A program made the translations under genes and the position numbers. The notes under the pieces were generated by a model that saw only the letters and a program-made list of their open reading frames with translations, was not told where the DNA came from and ran no database searches. Shown piece after piece: positions 1-15,151 of a stretch of 64,000 bases of DNA; positions within the stretch are counted from its first letter, which is position 1; the number at the start of each line of letters is the position of its first letter. Origin of the DNA: Antedon mediterranea (taxonomy: Eukaryota; Echinodermata; Crinoidea; Comatulida; Antedonidae). Where the stretch lies: positions 21,248,288 through 21,312,287 of the forward strand of contig NC_092676.1 of assembly GCF_964355755.1 (NCBI RefSeq), written 5' to 3'.

Positions 1-205
1 GACATTGTTTATTCAGACTAGGTTTTAATTGTCTGATGTACAGCATTTAAATAAATCAATAATAAGTCAAATTTGTTTTGCATCTCCTAAGTATATACTA
101 AAACATGAACTACTAATGTCTCCATTATGGAGTCGAAACATTGTTCTTTTTTAAGCGTTGTTTAATATAAAATAGTGCATATACAACTTGACTGTGATAA
201 CTTAC

Positions 206-3307
<3,102 letters not shown>

Positions 3308-4533
3308 TTTATAGAGTTAAATGAATAGTTGTTTTCTCGACTTTGTTTGAAAATTCAATCGTACATACCATGTGCGATACGACGCGCAATAGGCTATCTC
3401 TTAACGACGACTACTGGATCCGTTTCAATACAATGTGGGTATTTAAATGTGACGTCACGATTAGGCTGTTGATTTGATGAATTTATATTCATTAATGGAG
3501 AGATTTATTACATGAATTAAAATTGAATATACAGTACAGTACTAATATATAATTTGGTACGCAAGTGAAAAATGTTGCTCTCGCCCCAGGAAAATCTGAT
3601 ATGCAAGCTTGCCAACATCTCATCAAATGTCAAAGATAGACGATACCATTTTAGTACATTTCTTTCTGTTTTAATACTTTCATTAACAATAAATTATTTA
3701 CATACACCATAATCAATAGTTATACATACGAATTTGGGTAACAATATTTTATAGAGATATAATATTAATTTTTACTTAAAAATCACATAGTAATCAGTTG
3801 GAGAATATAATTATTACCCACTGTAAAATGGAATCGACAGACCAGCTGCAGCAGCATCATTAAGATAGGATACAGTGTAGTATCAATGGAAACCGGAAGT
3901 AATTACGATCTAAGCGGAAGTTGTTTGGAAGTTCAAGAACGAATTGAAAAAGAGATAGAAAGTCGATCAACTTGTATTTACTTCCACTTCTAAAGTTCTT
4001 TAACAACGGGATAAGTGTAACCAGTAACTTGTAAGATTATTGTTTAATTAATTATACAATTTATCGAATTATAAATTATGTATAATTATAATAAAAGAAG
4101 GGAATATAAATAGGCTATATTCTAGGTAGGCTAGGCTAGTCTGTTTAGACAGAGTAGGGAGGTAGCAGGGGAAGAAGGAGAAAACGGGAGGGTGTTGGTC
4201 TACCTGGTATACTGGGCTTGAAATAGTAGGCCTAGTTTTTTTTCGTTGAAATGCAAAAAGAAGAAAATTAATCTACCAACCACTATTTCTCAGCCATCAA
4301 TGATCATCATTTGTTTTTATAATTTTATTATTTTTGCTTTTTAAAATTATTTATAAAATTTTCAAATCCGCCTAGGCTAGTTAGAGGCCCTATAGGTCCT
4401 AGTAGGCCTAACTACAAAACTTTCTCTGTTCTAAACTTTCAAATTAGGCTTTATGATCTCTATGTTTATTGATGAATACTGTATTGTTTTTCCTATAATT
4501 AAATCATTTTGTATCAACAGATCACTTATAAAG
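3308..4533. other. Divergent intergenic region between PRMT1 and tetraspanin
   Basis: No coding signal. The region separates two divergently transcribed genes, so it probably contains both promoters and 5' untranslated exons. Visible elements are a CRE-type palindrome at 3450-3457 and two GGAAGT (ETS-like) words near 3893-3920. A CAG at 4518-4520, just upstream of the tetraspanin ATG, could be the acceptor of a leader intron. Confidence 0.5.
3450..3457. promoter_or_regulatory. CRE-like palindrome upstream of PRMT1
   Basis: The sequence TGACGTCA, a perfect CREB/ATF consensus, lies 143 bp upstream of the PRMT1 start codon. The position fits a proximal promoter. Function is inferred from the motif alone, and an 8-mer can occur by chance. 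Confidence 0.35.
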
Positions 4534-7386
4534 ATGGGCTCACGTTATGATTCTGAACCACGATGTGGAATTTCCTGTCTCAAATACGTGCTTTTTATCT
4601 TCAATTTTTTCTTATGGGTGAGGCATACATTTGCATTTAATAATGGTGTACAGTTATGTCTCTAACTTATTCTAAATCTCTGTCTACACTATCAATTTTT
4701 TTATGTGTCAAAACAATGTTACAGTGCCCATATATGACCATGATGATAAATGTCATATTATTACAGTACTACCATATTCAGGCACATCACATTGTTTTGC
4801 CACATAAAGTTTGATAGTGTAGACGTGACAGAGCTTTAGTAAATATTCAAGGGTTGTATTTTTTCATCATATGACTGCCTTTGACTTATAAGTAAGATAA
4901 TGTATTTGAGTATCAAAAAAGAAATTGTGTAACACTTTAAATGTTTTGCCATCTTTCGCATTATATTTTGCCAAATTTAGGTGAAGGGTGTGAGGGCGGG
5001 CTTTCACCCAAACGCTCCTAGCAGGATGTATTTAAACGCTTTGTTTTTCAGAGTAAATTTTGTAATTTGTTCTTCTGTTTTTTTTTTGTATTTAAAAAAA
5101 TATATATTCATATAGTGTGGAGGAGCTGCAGTGACCGGTGTTGGAATCTGGACTTTAGTTGAAAAGTATGACTACGCTGGAGTTATGTGCAGCAACACAT
5201 ATGCTGCTGCTACATACATTCTACTCGTATCTGGCATTCTCATAATCTTTGTGGCCACCATGGGTTGCTGTGGTGCTGTACAAGAACAGAAATGCTGTCT
5301 TCTTATTGTAAGCTAACTTACCTAAAAGCATTTTCCCAAAATAAATTTAAATTACCTGTAAAGGCAAATGTAAAAAACTCTTATTCTTTTTAACTATTTA
5401 CAAACAACACGGAGCGGACAGGCAGTAGAAAAAAAAAGATACCGAGTGTGTGTGGGACAAGTTATGCTTGACATTGCCGCTCGTCTGTGTAAATTGGCCT
5501 TTAGTCTATAAATAATCAATCGTATTGCAAAGATTAGAATGGTTGTAGTGCCCATCAATGATTATATGTTGGTCAAAAAATTGATTATTTGAAGATATTA
5601 TACATGCCTTGAACCATAAACATATGATATCCATTTTGATACATTTTTTTTTTTATAAAGATAAGGTAATTAAAAATCCGTCTTTTCAGTATTTCTTGCT
5701 GATATTCTTCATATTTCTGCTGGAACTTGTTGCTGGCATTGTAGCTTATGCATACAGACAGCAGGTATAGTATTGTACTTATAATAAAGTGTAAATATTT
5801 GTAAATAAATGAATGGCATATTAATTTGATAAATTTAATTGTAGAATGTAATTTTTTTTTTGGGTTTATTTTCTGCTTTCTGTTCTGAGTTGACCAACTA
5901 GCATAGGTGTCTAGCATAGGTGTCTAGCATAGGTGTTTAGCATCTGTTTGGTCTTGCCTTTTATGTTTGTTTTGTCTTCTTTGTATTGTATATGGTAGAA
6001 AGTTTAAATAAAAATAAATAAATTGTAACCTTTAGATTGATACTGAATTACAAAACTGCTTGAATGAATCCTTAGTGGAGAAGTATGGACAACCAGGCTA
6101 TGAAGCCTTCACGGAGTCATTTGATGCTATGCAAGGATATGTAAGTGATAATTAAAACACCTTAATGTACAAGTTCAGGAAATGACCCACGGAAATGTTG
6201 CGTACTTTGATATACTTGAGACATTTATTTAGATGTTTAGGTAGAGCAAAATAATAATATTGGGTGAAAAGCCTATGTAGCAGCACACATGACATACTTA
6301 TTTTTTTTACTCCAAACTATAAATACCTACTGTCCAATGTAATGTTGCATGTAATATATCTTATCTCTGTATATACATTGTATATACAGAGATAAGATAA
6401 AACTGGTTCACCTTTTTCAAATTTAAAATTATATTTTGAAACCTATATGCTTTTTTTTTGCCAGTTTAATTGCTGTGGTGCTGCTTCTTATAAGGACTGG
6501 GATACTAGCATGTGGAAGAAAACACAGGAGGGAGTTAACAAAGTGCCTGACAGCTGTTGCAAGTCGGAGATGTATCAGTGTGGTATCCGTGATCACGCTT
6601 CTAACATTTACAGACGCGTAATTATCTATTTTATATTTTAGATACCGATCCGGAACTTCGTTTGTAGACATGTTTTTTTATGCTTAGATCTTATGCAAAA
6701 TTAAATTTGTAAAATGTATTGTGGAATATGAGATACACCTTGTTTTGCATTTCTTCTTTTCAGGGATGTAAAGATGGTCTTGGTGATTACATAGGAAACC
6801 AGTTGCTTGTCATTCTACTTGTCTGTCTCGGTGTTTGTGTGTTCCAGGTGAGGGCAGGTTATTCTTGAAATTTTTATACTTAGTTGCTTCCGAACTGGGG
6901 ACTAAAATTGATTTGATAACGTTTGTATGACGTCCATTTGTATAACGATCATTGCTCATGGTGCTTTGAAATCGGATGTTACACTTACACTACGAGCTTC
7001 TCCCCTAATAATAATATAATAATTGTTGGACTATATAATAATACATAAAGCCTCTATGCGCTTCACATAACAATATAAGTAATCCATGAAATAAATAAAA
7101 TAAAAAAGAGTAATTAAAAATGAGTGACAGGCTATACAATATATAAATCTCACCTGAATTGAATATAGTTTATCAAGGAGTCATGTCAGTGTAAATAATT
7201 ATTAAGGCACTCTCTCATAGTAATAATATGCCTATATTTGTGTGATCTTGAACAATTCTTATAATTTTGTTTTCTTTTTTTTTAATACTAATTATACTGT
7301 GTTCTTTTCTGTTGCAGATACTTGGTTTAATTTTCTCCATGTGTCTTCTTTGTCATCTGAAGCATGAAGATGATGATATTTATTGA
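4534..7386 (+). CDS. CD151-like tetraspanin (complete, 253 aa)
   Basis: Seven exons: 4534-4617, 5116-5307, 5690-5764, 6036-6140, 6465-6617, 6764-6847 and 7318-7386 (TGA); all introns are phase 0. Four-pass membrane scaffold protein; CD151-type members organise laminin-binding integrins. Seen: four hydrophobic segments (about residues 16-40, 59-80, 92-114, 212-240), cysteines at both inner membrane borders (possible palmitoylation), and a large extracellular loop with CCG (155-157), PDSCC (180-184) and further cysteines. The block RDHASNIY in the loop is shared with vertebrate CD151/TSPAN11 as I recall them, so I favour that subgroup. The tail is short and acidic (HEDDDIY). The start is the first ATG before the GSRYDSEPRCGISCLKY leader typical of the family. 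Confidence 0.93.
4677..4836. mobile_element. MITE copy 2 (CTCTGTCTACACTATC ends)
   Basis: In tetraspanin intron 1. The left end CTCTGTCTACACTATCAA is inverted at the right end as TTTGATAGTGTAGACGTGACAGAG, with a 3-bp interruption. The interior has the family words GCCCATATATG and CTACCATATTCAGGCA. Non-coding. Confidence 0.7.
5898..5936. repeat. 13-bp tandem repeat, three units
   Basis: CTAGCATAGGTGT occurs three times head to tail in a tetraspanin intron. No function is visible. Confidence 0.8.
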
Positions 7387-9366
7387 TGTGGGAAAACAAA
7401 ACATCATACTTACAATGGAATGGTATGCATTTTAGAAATATGATTGCTAATTAAATGTCATGTATGGACATGACTTTAGAATATATAAATTAGCTGAATT
7501 AAATGTGTGTTTACACTGAAGACAAACCAAAGAGGTTTCTTAGTTTGATATCAATAGAAATTGTTTTTTTTTATAATATAATTATTGTAAACTTTAATAA
7601 ATCTATAAATAAAACTTCATGTTTTTATATTTCCAATTTAGGCTAAAGTTTGCTAAGCATTCTCTGTCTGGTTGTTATGTTATACTGTTTTATTTTGATT
7701 TAAAATGGTTTTATTTTTCTGTTTTCTTTTCAATTTCATCATAGCTTGCACTCCATCCTAAAAGCTACCGTTCTCATTTCAATGTTATGCAATACATTAC
7801 ATTTATGATTTTTAATGCTTTTCATGTGAAAATATATTTGGTGCAGTTTTGACATTTTTGTTCCAAAGTGTTTTGTTAAATGTATTAAAACTATACCGCC
7901 AAACTCTTCCCACGATCATTTAAAAACTGCTGTTTTAAAAAAATAAATATAGCTTGTCTTCAATTTATCAACTAGTGCTATCGAAGTTTGTTTATGTGTG
8001 AATGTTTATCTTCTGCTTTTTCTAGTAATGTTCTTACTTGCCAAATCATGACTATACTGTAATGATTATATATTAAGTACACAGTCCATATCATTTTTAT
8101 TTCAAACTCTGTATCTGTATAAGTTTTTTTTTGTAAGTGACCAAAATTAATATTTTTATAAATCTATAAACATGTGGTAACACTGTACAATATATGTATA
8201 ATTATAAAAAAACACAAAATATATTCAACCATCATATTACATAATACAACTGTATTTTAGGCCTAATAAACAACTTTCTCATGCTTTGGTACTTACAAAA
8301 TACAAATTTATGCCATATTTTATCATAGTATACTTGATTTAGTGTGTTTAGTAATTTATAATATAGATCATTTATGATATAGTATAATAGATAATTTATA
8401 ATAATCTATGCTAATTTATGCTAATAGATGTAGTCAAATGATAAGTTCCAGTATTATTAAAAAATTAAAATCTTGATATTGTTTATTGCTTTGATAATTT
8501 ATATAGTTATAGAAGTGTGTATAGTTTTTTGTTTTTTCCCGATGATGAATTTCTATAATTGTACTAACATTGCATATAAACGATTAAATAACTTTACATA
8601 ATGTGTTTACTATAAAGCTATAATTAAATTGGGCCATGTGCTGATATAGACTATTTTGGTCTATTCAATTCCAAGTTTATCTGGATAAACCAACAGTAGC
8701 CATTGTTCTCCTGAAAGAGAGCTATGCTATTGATAAATAAAGTTCCATATGCGATAATGGACTAGCCCAACATAAAAGAAAGTGGCTTAATTGTTTATGG
8801 TATTATTGTATAGGTCTACCAGTACACTGTAATACCTAAGATTACACTATGTATAAAATACAATTAAAAACTAACAGAACTATAATTGAATTGCTTTGCC
8901 ATGTTAGTTATTACATTTTTGCTTTTAATTTATAGAAATTGATTTTTTTTTTAAATTTCATTTATTTTGTCTCATAAAAATACAATATAAAAAAACATGG
9001 ACATGAACAAGAAAACATCACACAATACCAGGCAGAGACAGGATTCCTAAAAAGCGAACTTAATCACTATCTAGTAGGTCTCCTTGATAATTTAGTTAGA
9101 AATGATGTTAGTTTGTAGTCACATTTGTGCGTGTTATTTGTCAGGTAGCTTTAATATTAATGTGTAAATTATTTGATACGAAAGTAATAAACACATCTGG
9201 GATGTTTTACATTATAGTTTTGGATTTTCTTCTTGATTTTGTTTTCAATTTGGGATCAAAGATAGGAAATCGGAGGTGTAAAAAGAGCAACGTAGATATC
9301 GATCATAGACACGTTATAATTATAAACAGTTTGGTTCACTATTGGCCGTACAGCACGTAACGATCT
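7387..9366. other. Tetraspanin 3' UTR and AT-rich intergenic DNA
   Basis: No coding exon recognised. Candidate polyadenylation signals AATAAA occur at 7596-7601 and again further on (near 8266 and 8737), so the tetraspanin 3' UTR could be 0.2 to 1.4 kb long. Confidence 0.5.
7596..7601 (+). terminator. Candidate polyadenylation signal of tetraspanin
   Basis: AATAAA about 210 nt after the stop codon. A second copy follows within 15 nt. Later signals are also possible. Confidence 0.4.
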
Positions 9367-9627
9367 GGGGCGGATCTAGGGCGCGACTAGTAACAATAGA
9401 TAACATTTTTTGGTGTTCAATAAATGCGAAAGTCAAGAAGTCACCGATGAAGATATTTCCGATACGGGTCACCATAAACGCTATAATAAGGCCGAAAAAA
9501 TGTTTGTTTGTTTGCCCTCCCTCCTTAATGGAAAATTGTTATGGTAAAAAGTTTGTAGTTATTACTGAAATCGTATCTTTCGCTATTCTTAAATCTTTCG
9601 AAAAATAGAGCTCCTAGGTCCGGCCCC
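9367..9627. mobile_element. Putative small DNA element with GGGGC...TAGG ends
   Basis: GGGGCGGATCTAGG at 9367-9380 is imperfectly inverted as CCTAGGTCCGGCCCC at 9613-9627, flanking about 230 bp without coding signal. The GC-rich ends stand out against the AT-rich surroundings. A target-site duplication is not clear, so this is a tentative MITE call. Confidence 0.4.
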
Positions 9628-9670
9628 CTGCATTGACCTCGATCGTCAACACCTTTCGTCAGTAGTGTGG

Positions 9671-10108
9671 ATACCGTAAATCTTCTAATAGTAACCCACT
9701 ACTCTAATAGTAACCCCACTTCTGATAGTAACCCACCTTATAAGTCAATCTATAATAATAATAACCCACTACTCTAATAGCAACCCATGGGGATTACTAT
9801 TAGAGTCACAAAAACATATGATGCAGCTTTATTTTGAAAATAACGAGATAATGCATGTTTATTTCGGGAGTGGGGGAAGATTGAGTGTTTTTGAGTTTAG
9901 AAAATAAAGTTAGAGTTCAACCAATTTTTTTTATTCGTATACTGTTTTATTATTTTGCTATGAGTTGCTGACCGGAAGAGTTGGGGATGGGTTACTATTT
10001 TCAGGTGCCTAATTTAAGATCAGTAATAGTAACCCCCATTCTAATAGTCCCCACCCTAAAAAACAATCAAATAATAATAACCCAGGGTTACAAATAGATT
10101 TACGGTAT
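9671..10108. mobile_element. MITE with CCGTAAATCT ends and internal TCTAATAGTAACCC repeats
   Basis: ATACCGTAAATCT at 9671-9683 is exactly inverted at 10096-10108. The motif CCGTAAATCT flanked by TA on both sides would fit a Tc1/mariner-type TA target. The ends are filled with short degenerate repeats of TAATAGTAACCC on the left and of the same word near 10020-10090. Non-coding. Confidence 0.55.
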
Positions 10109-11073
10109 ACCTCCCGTGAAGAATCTAATTATGACTATTAAAAGGGAATAATATACGGTATGTTTATGGTATAATATGTCAAAATAAAGATTTTAAAATT
10201 CGTGTAATTTGTGTAAAATACGATACTTATAATTCTTACTTATGTCTTTTTAATGTGTGATTCTTGTTGATTCTAATATCAATTGTTTTTTTATATTTGT
10301 TTGTAATTTGCTTAGGTTAATCCTCCGACCTCTTTTGTTACTCCAAAAATATGTAACAGTCGAAATGAAGTGAATTAAAACAGATTATTCTGTGAATAGG
10401 AATAACAATGCATAATGATGTTTTCAGTTTTTTTTTATGACAAAATTGTTATATGTACTGTTTTATATTTGTTAAATCTGCTTTTAAAAATGTTTTATTT
10501 ATTTTTATAGCAAAAAAAAAAATGAAATGAAAAGTATACAGTAGTTGTATCAGGAGGTATTTTACCTCCAGCTCCCATGGTTGGATTCACGACGATGATT
10601 TTCACAGTTGGCACATTTCGCGTTTCATACCACTTATAATGACAAAATGTTGTCATGACTTCGTCCGCAATTTAAAACTTTTATTTGGACTATTTCTGTC
10701 ACATTATGAGCTAATAATTTACTATACTACTATCATCATCATAATATTGGGCGAACATTGTATGCGTTTAGTTCTAAAAACAAATCGTAGGCCCAAGTTT
10801 GGTTAGGCCTAGGCCCTAGCCCACCAACCAAGGATTGCCTGACAGCAGTGACAGCAGTCTGTCTGCAACTAAAAAGGGCGACTGCTGCAGCCTAGTAACC
10901 CGGCCTAGGCCGAGGGGGATAGGGCCTAGCCTGGTACTACTGTATACTCCCTCTCGTCAATCTAAGAGTGGCTACTACCTAGGCTTAGCCTTGAGTTGGC
11001 CTACTATACTAGCTGAGCCTATCATAATTATGTTATGTTGTTGAGATTTAATGCCAAATTGTTATTAGCAAAC
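10109..11073. other. Intergenic DNA and sirtuin 5' region
   Basis: No coding exon recognised. The last 300 bp is more GC-rich and rich in GGCCTA words, compatible with a promoter and leader. A short upstream ORF (ATG at 11051, TAG after five codons) precedes the sirtuin start and could reduce its translation. Confidence 0.4.
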
Positions 11074-14000
11074 ATGCAAAGAAATGTGACCAAATCAGTA
11101 AAGAAAAAGTCTTCATCAGGAGGAGGGAAAGGGCATGCAAAGAAGGGTAAGTTAGGCCTAGGCTATAGTATGCCAATCTGAACCCCAAGGATGTCGACAA
11201 GCTTTATCATTTTAAAATGTATTTAACTGTTTCTCTTAGAAAGCACAAGACCAAAGACAAGTATATCCACTAATATCCCCAGTAGTGGTATCCATATATC
11301 AGCGTCTTCCAGTAGTGTCAATAATCTCAACCCAAGAAGAAATGTCAGTCAGAAATCAAATCCTCAAAAGTCCGCAGTTGGACTTGAAAAATCTTTTCAA
11401 AAGTTAACTTTACGAGAAAAGAGTACATCTGCAACAAGGTAACATTGGAACTATATTTCTCTATTATTTTTGTAAACATGCATACACATATAGGTTGCAA
11501 GGTTGTGATTAAATGTAGAATATAGATGGTTAAATTTTGGTTTTATCAGAGGGATTCAATCCGGACTTATTACGGCCATACTCCATCGAAACACCTGTTC
11601 TTGTCAGGTCCAAGAAGTTAAGCAATGTTGGGCCCTGTTCCATTCTTTGATTGAAGACTGCCAGGTACTTTTGACAGAGAGCGATGGATGAAAAATTACA
11701 GTAAATCGTATCAACTCAACTTACTTTATTAAAATAGCAAACGTTATTCGACCAAAAATTCCAGGTCATAATATATTCTTATGTTCTACCTGGATGAATG
11801 ATAACCTTTTTTAAAAAATTGTATTTTCTTTAGATGTGTGACTCGTTCAATTTCCTCAAGCACTTGCAAATCATTAGAAGATGTGGCTAGATGGATTCTA
11901 AGTCAAAAAAGTAAGAATATTGTAGTGATGGCAGGAGCTGGTATTAGCACACCAAGTGGAATACCAGATTTCAGGTAATACATAACTATACTGATAATAT
12001 TGTACATATGTCCCTAATGTTCAAGAGTATACTGACATGAAAATACAGCATGACTATGTGGCAATAGAAAGAGAGGCTTACTGTATTATTATAGCATTGT
12101 AGATGTATTTTTTATAATGATGCATGCATGATGTAGTATCAAATGCTATAGTATCGAATACTCAAATATTAACTTCAGAAGCTGTAAAACTGCCTCTAAA
12201 ATAAACAAATTCAAATGAAAAAACATCCGCACAAATATGCTTTATAAAATAGCATATCAATATTTTGGCCTTGAGACTGAGTAGCAGTGTATTGCCAGTT
12301 AGACTCCCTGTTATTTCCCGAGAAACTTGCACTCAAATTATTAGTAAAATATATTCATGGTTCAATATTCAGAAAAGGATATCATTTTGTATGCTATTTT
12401 AATTTTTCAGAACCCCTGGCACTGGTCTATATGACAATCTACAGCAGTACCGAATTCCATATCCAGAAGCTATATTTGACATTGACTACTTCCACAAGGA
12501 TCCTCGACCCTTCTTTGCCTTGGCTAGGGAGCTATATCCTGGAAACTTCAAGCCAAACTATGTTCACTATTTTGTAAGGATGCTTCATGAGAAAGGACTG
12601 CTTTTGAGGATGTACACACAAAATATTGATGGACTTGAGAGATGTATGTCAATAATAAGATTAATATACAGTAGAACACTTAAGGTTTCACTTTCAGGAC
12701 ACATGAAAATGTCCGTTTAATAGGGGTGTCCCCTGATCAGTCATGTTCCAAAGGAGGGTCTTTTGACCCTGTTGTGTACAAGTGCTTCTGTCTGATTCAG
12801 TTGGATGGAATAAGAAGCTTGCATATTTTCCAAGAAATATATCCAGATTAATAATTAAATTTAAAAGTTCAACCATATTGTTATATACATGGCGTTCATG
12901 GATGTAGGATCAAAAGCAATATTTATTGATATTAATATTAATTCATTAAATTCATTAAAATATGCTAAATTCTATTCTAATAATTGTTCTTTACCAGTGG
13001 CTGGTATTCCTGCTGTGAAGCTGGTAGAAGCCCATGGGACATTCTCAACTGCATCATGTGTTAAATGCGGATCAAAGAGTAATGGACAAGAAATCAAGGT
13101 AAGAATGGGTTTTCTATAACGTATGGCTTATGTCGACATAAAACTCAATGCAACTCAAAATTATCTCAACTAAACTGAAAGGAATAAGTTGAGCAAGAGC
13201 TTTTATGTCAACTGAACGAAATTGAAAGGAACCAGTGTGCGAGTGCTTATGTCAACATAAACCGCCTTAAAGCCTATTGTAGAGCTTAGGTGCGAGAAGG
13301 AATACTAATAATAGTATTGGTATGTTATAATTTTCTTTTTCTTAAGGCTACAATTCTGTCTGGCAATGTACCAAAGTGTTCTAAAAGATCGTGTTTTGGT
13401 GTTGTGAAGCCGGACATTGTATTCTTTGGTGAAGATCTTCCTAAGAGGTTTTTCTACTATCTTAAAGACTTTCCACAGTGCGATCTACTTATTGTTATGG
13501 GGACATCATTACAGGTAAAAAAAGCAAGAATACAGTCATTTTCTTGATCTTAAAGGGTAACTCCATGTTTACAGTTTATAGTTAATTATCATTAGTATAC
13601 CCTCTTGGAAGGTATTAGATGTTTTTTCTGTAAATCTGTAGTCAATTTGTGTCCCAAAAAAAATACATAGGCCTTTATTTGATACGCTCAGTTGCGCTCT
13701 TTTCTAGTTATATATAATTCTTTTCAGGTTTACCCATTTGCTGATATTGTTAATTCAGTAAGAAGCTACATCCCTCGACTACTCATCAACCGGGAAATTG
13801 TTGAGCCATTTAAATCCAAAAAGCGAGTGAATGATGTTGCAAGAGAGGGCGATCTTGTTGAAGGTGTCCGCAAGTTTGCTCAAGTTCTAGGTTGGAAGAA
13901 AGCAATGGATGATCTTATTATTGAGTGTGAAAAGAAGTTGGTAAGTTTTGATTAAACATGACATGTCCACCAAGCATAGATTATCTTTATTTTTTGACAT

Positions 14001-15151
14001 GAAACAAATATTAAAGTATCATCCAGAAAACATCTACCATCGTTCCGTGGATGCAATCTGAACTAAAATAGGATCATTCATAATCAATGAACTTATTAAA
14101 GCAATTGCTATCCCCTCCTACATCAAACTGTATAGATTTTTGTCATTTACAAACTGGTTTAGTCGTCGTGAGGTGGTTTCCCGAATGATCGTAAAATCAA
14201 AACGGTACTGGGTATGACCAACTAGCGTTATTGTCACCGGCTAGTCATCCATTCATAGAAGTACTAATGTAGTAGCCTACCTGTACGGTGACCATAGAAT
14301 GTGACCCGAGGCATGACTAACTACGACTCTTAGATGATAGAAAGTTGAGAAAAATGTTACGAGTAGTTGTACGACATGAAGATGTTTATGAAATTATGTC
14401 AATAATGTTTACACACTAGGCATACAAATAGTAATGTTTGTTAGTAAAAATAATTTTGAGTTAATAAGAATAAGATATAAGGAAATAGTTTATCAACGTG
14501 GATGTGCAGGAGTTTATTGTGGTCAGGGTATTTTAGGTGTATTATGAGGTATCAAAACAATAGGAATTATACTGGAATTTGTATAAAGTTCTGTTTACAC
14601 TGTCAAACTAGTTTGACAAAAGAAGTGTGTAAATTGCCCAAATAGGGTAGTAATATGCTTAAATATGATAGTATATGGACAAAACACATTTTTTCGTCAC
14701 ATATAGTTTGATAGTGTAGACAGAGCTTAATACAAACAAATATTAACAACATTGACCAATTGTAGGGTCACTAAAACATCATTTTACTTAATTATTTTAA
14801 TAGGAAGAGCAAGCTGAAAAGGATAAAGCAGTGGAGAAATTAAAACAAACAAACAATTCAAATAATGGCACAAAACCATTAGAAGGTGCTCAATCAGATC
14901 CAATGTCTTCTAAAAATGGCCTGTTGAGATCACATCCAAGCACACGTAATATACACACTGCTATACGGCAGATTAAGTCTGATTCTGTGTTGGACGTTCG
15001 TAGAAAACAGCTACAATCTGCAGCAAGTAGTATACGATTGCCACAACTTGCCAAAAGGTCGACTTACTTTTCTAAGAAAGATAACTCAAGTAGTGATGAA
15101 TCAACAAGTAGTTCTAAAGAAAGTACTAGTTCTAGTGATAATCTAGAGTAG
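11074..15151 (+). CDS. Class I sirtuin deacetylase, SIRT3/SIRT2-like (complete, 491 aa)
   Basis: Eight exons: 11074-11146, 11240-11438, 11834-11974, 12411-12643, 12998-13098, 13347-13514, 13728-13940 and 14804-15151 (TAG). NAD-dependent protein-lysine deacetylase. Seen: GAGIS (residues 125-129) then TPSGIPDFR for NAD binding, TQNIDGLER (207-215), catalytic His228 in EAHGTF, zinc cysteines at 236, 239, 260 and 265, [22 protein letters not shown], and [25 protein letters not shown] and NIDGLER look closest to vertebrate SIRT3, though several blocks are shared with SIRT2. The core spans about 105-370. The first 90 residues are basic and serine-rich. There is a lysine/serine-rich tail of about 115 residues ending in an acidic serine run, making it longer than human SIRT3. 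Mitochondrial targeting is not certain from this N-terminus. Confidence 0.93.
14586..14729. mobile_element. MITE copy 3 (sirtuin intron 7)
   Basis: TTCTGTTTACACTGTCAAACT near the left end is inverted at the right as AGTTTGATAGTGTAGACAGAG. The interior carries GCCCAAATAGGGTAG-type words related to the other copies. Non-coding. Confidence 0.75.

Noticed and set aside
10835-11044. 69-codon plus frame before the sirtuin
   Set aside because: Ends in TGA before the sirtuin ATG, has no family features, and lies in the likely leader/promoter.
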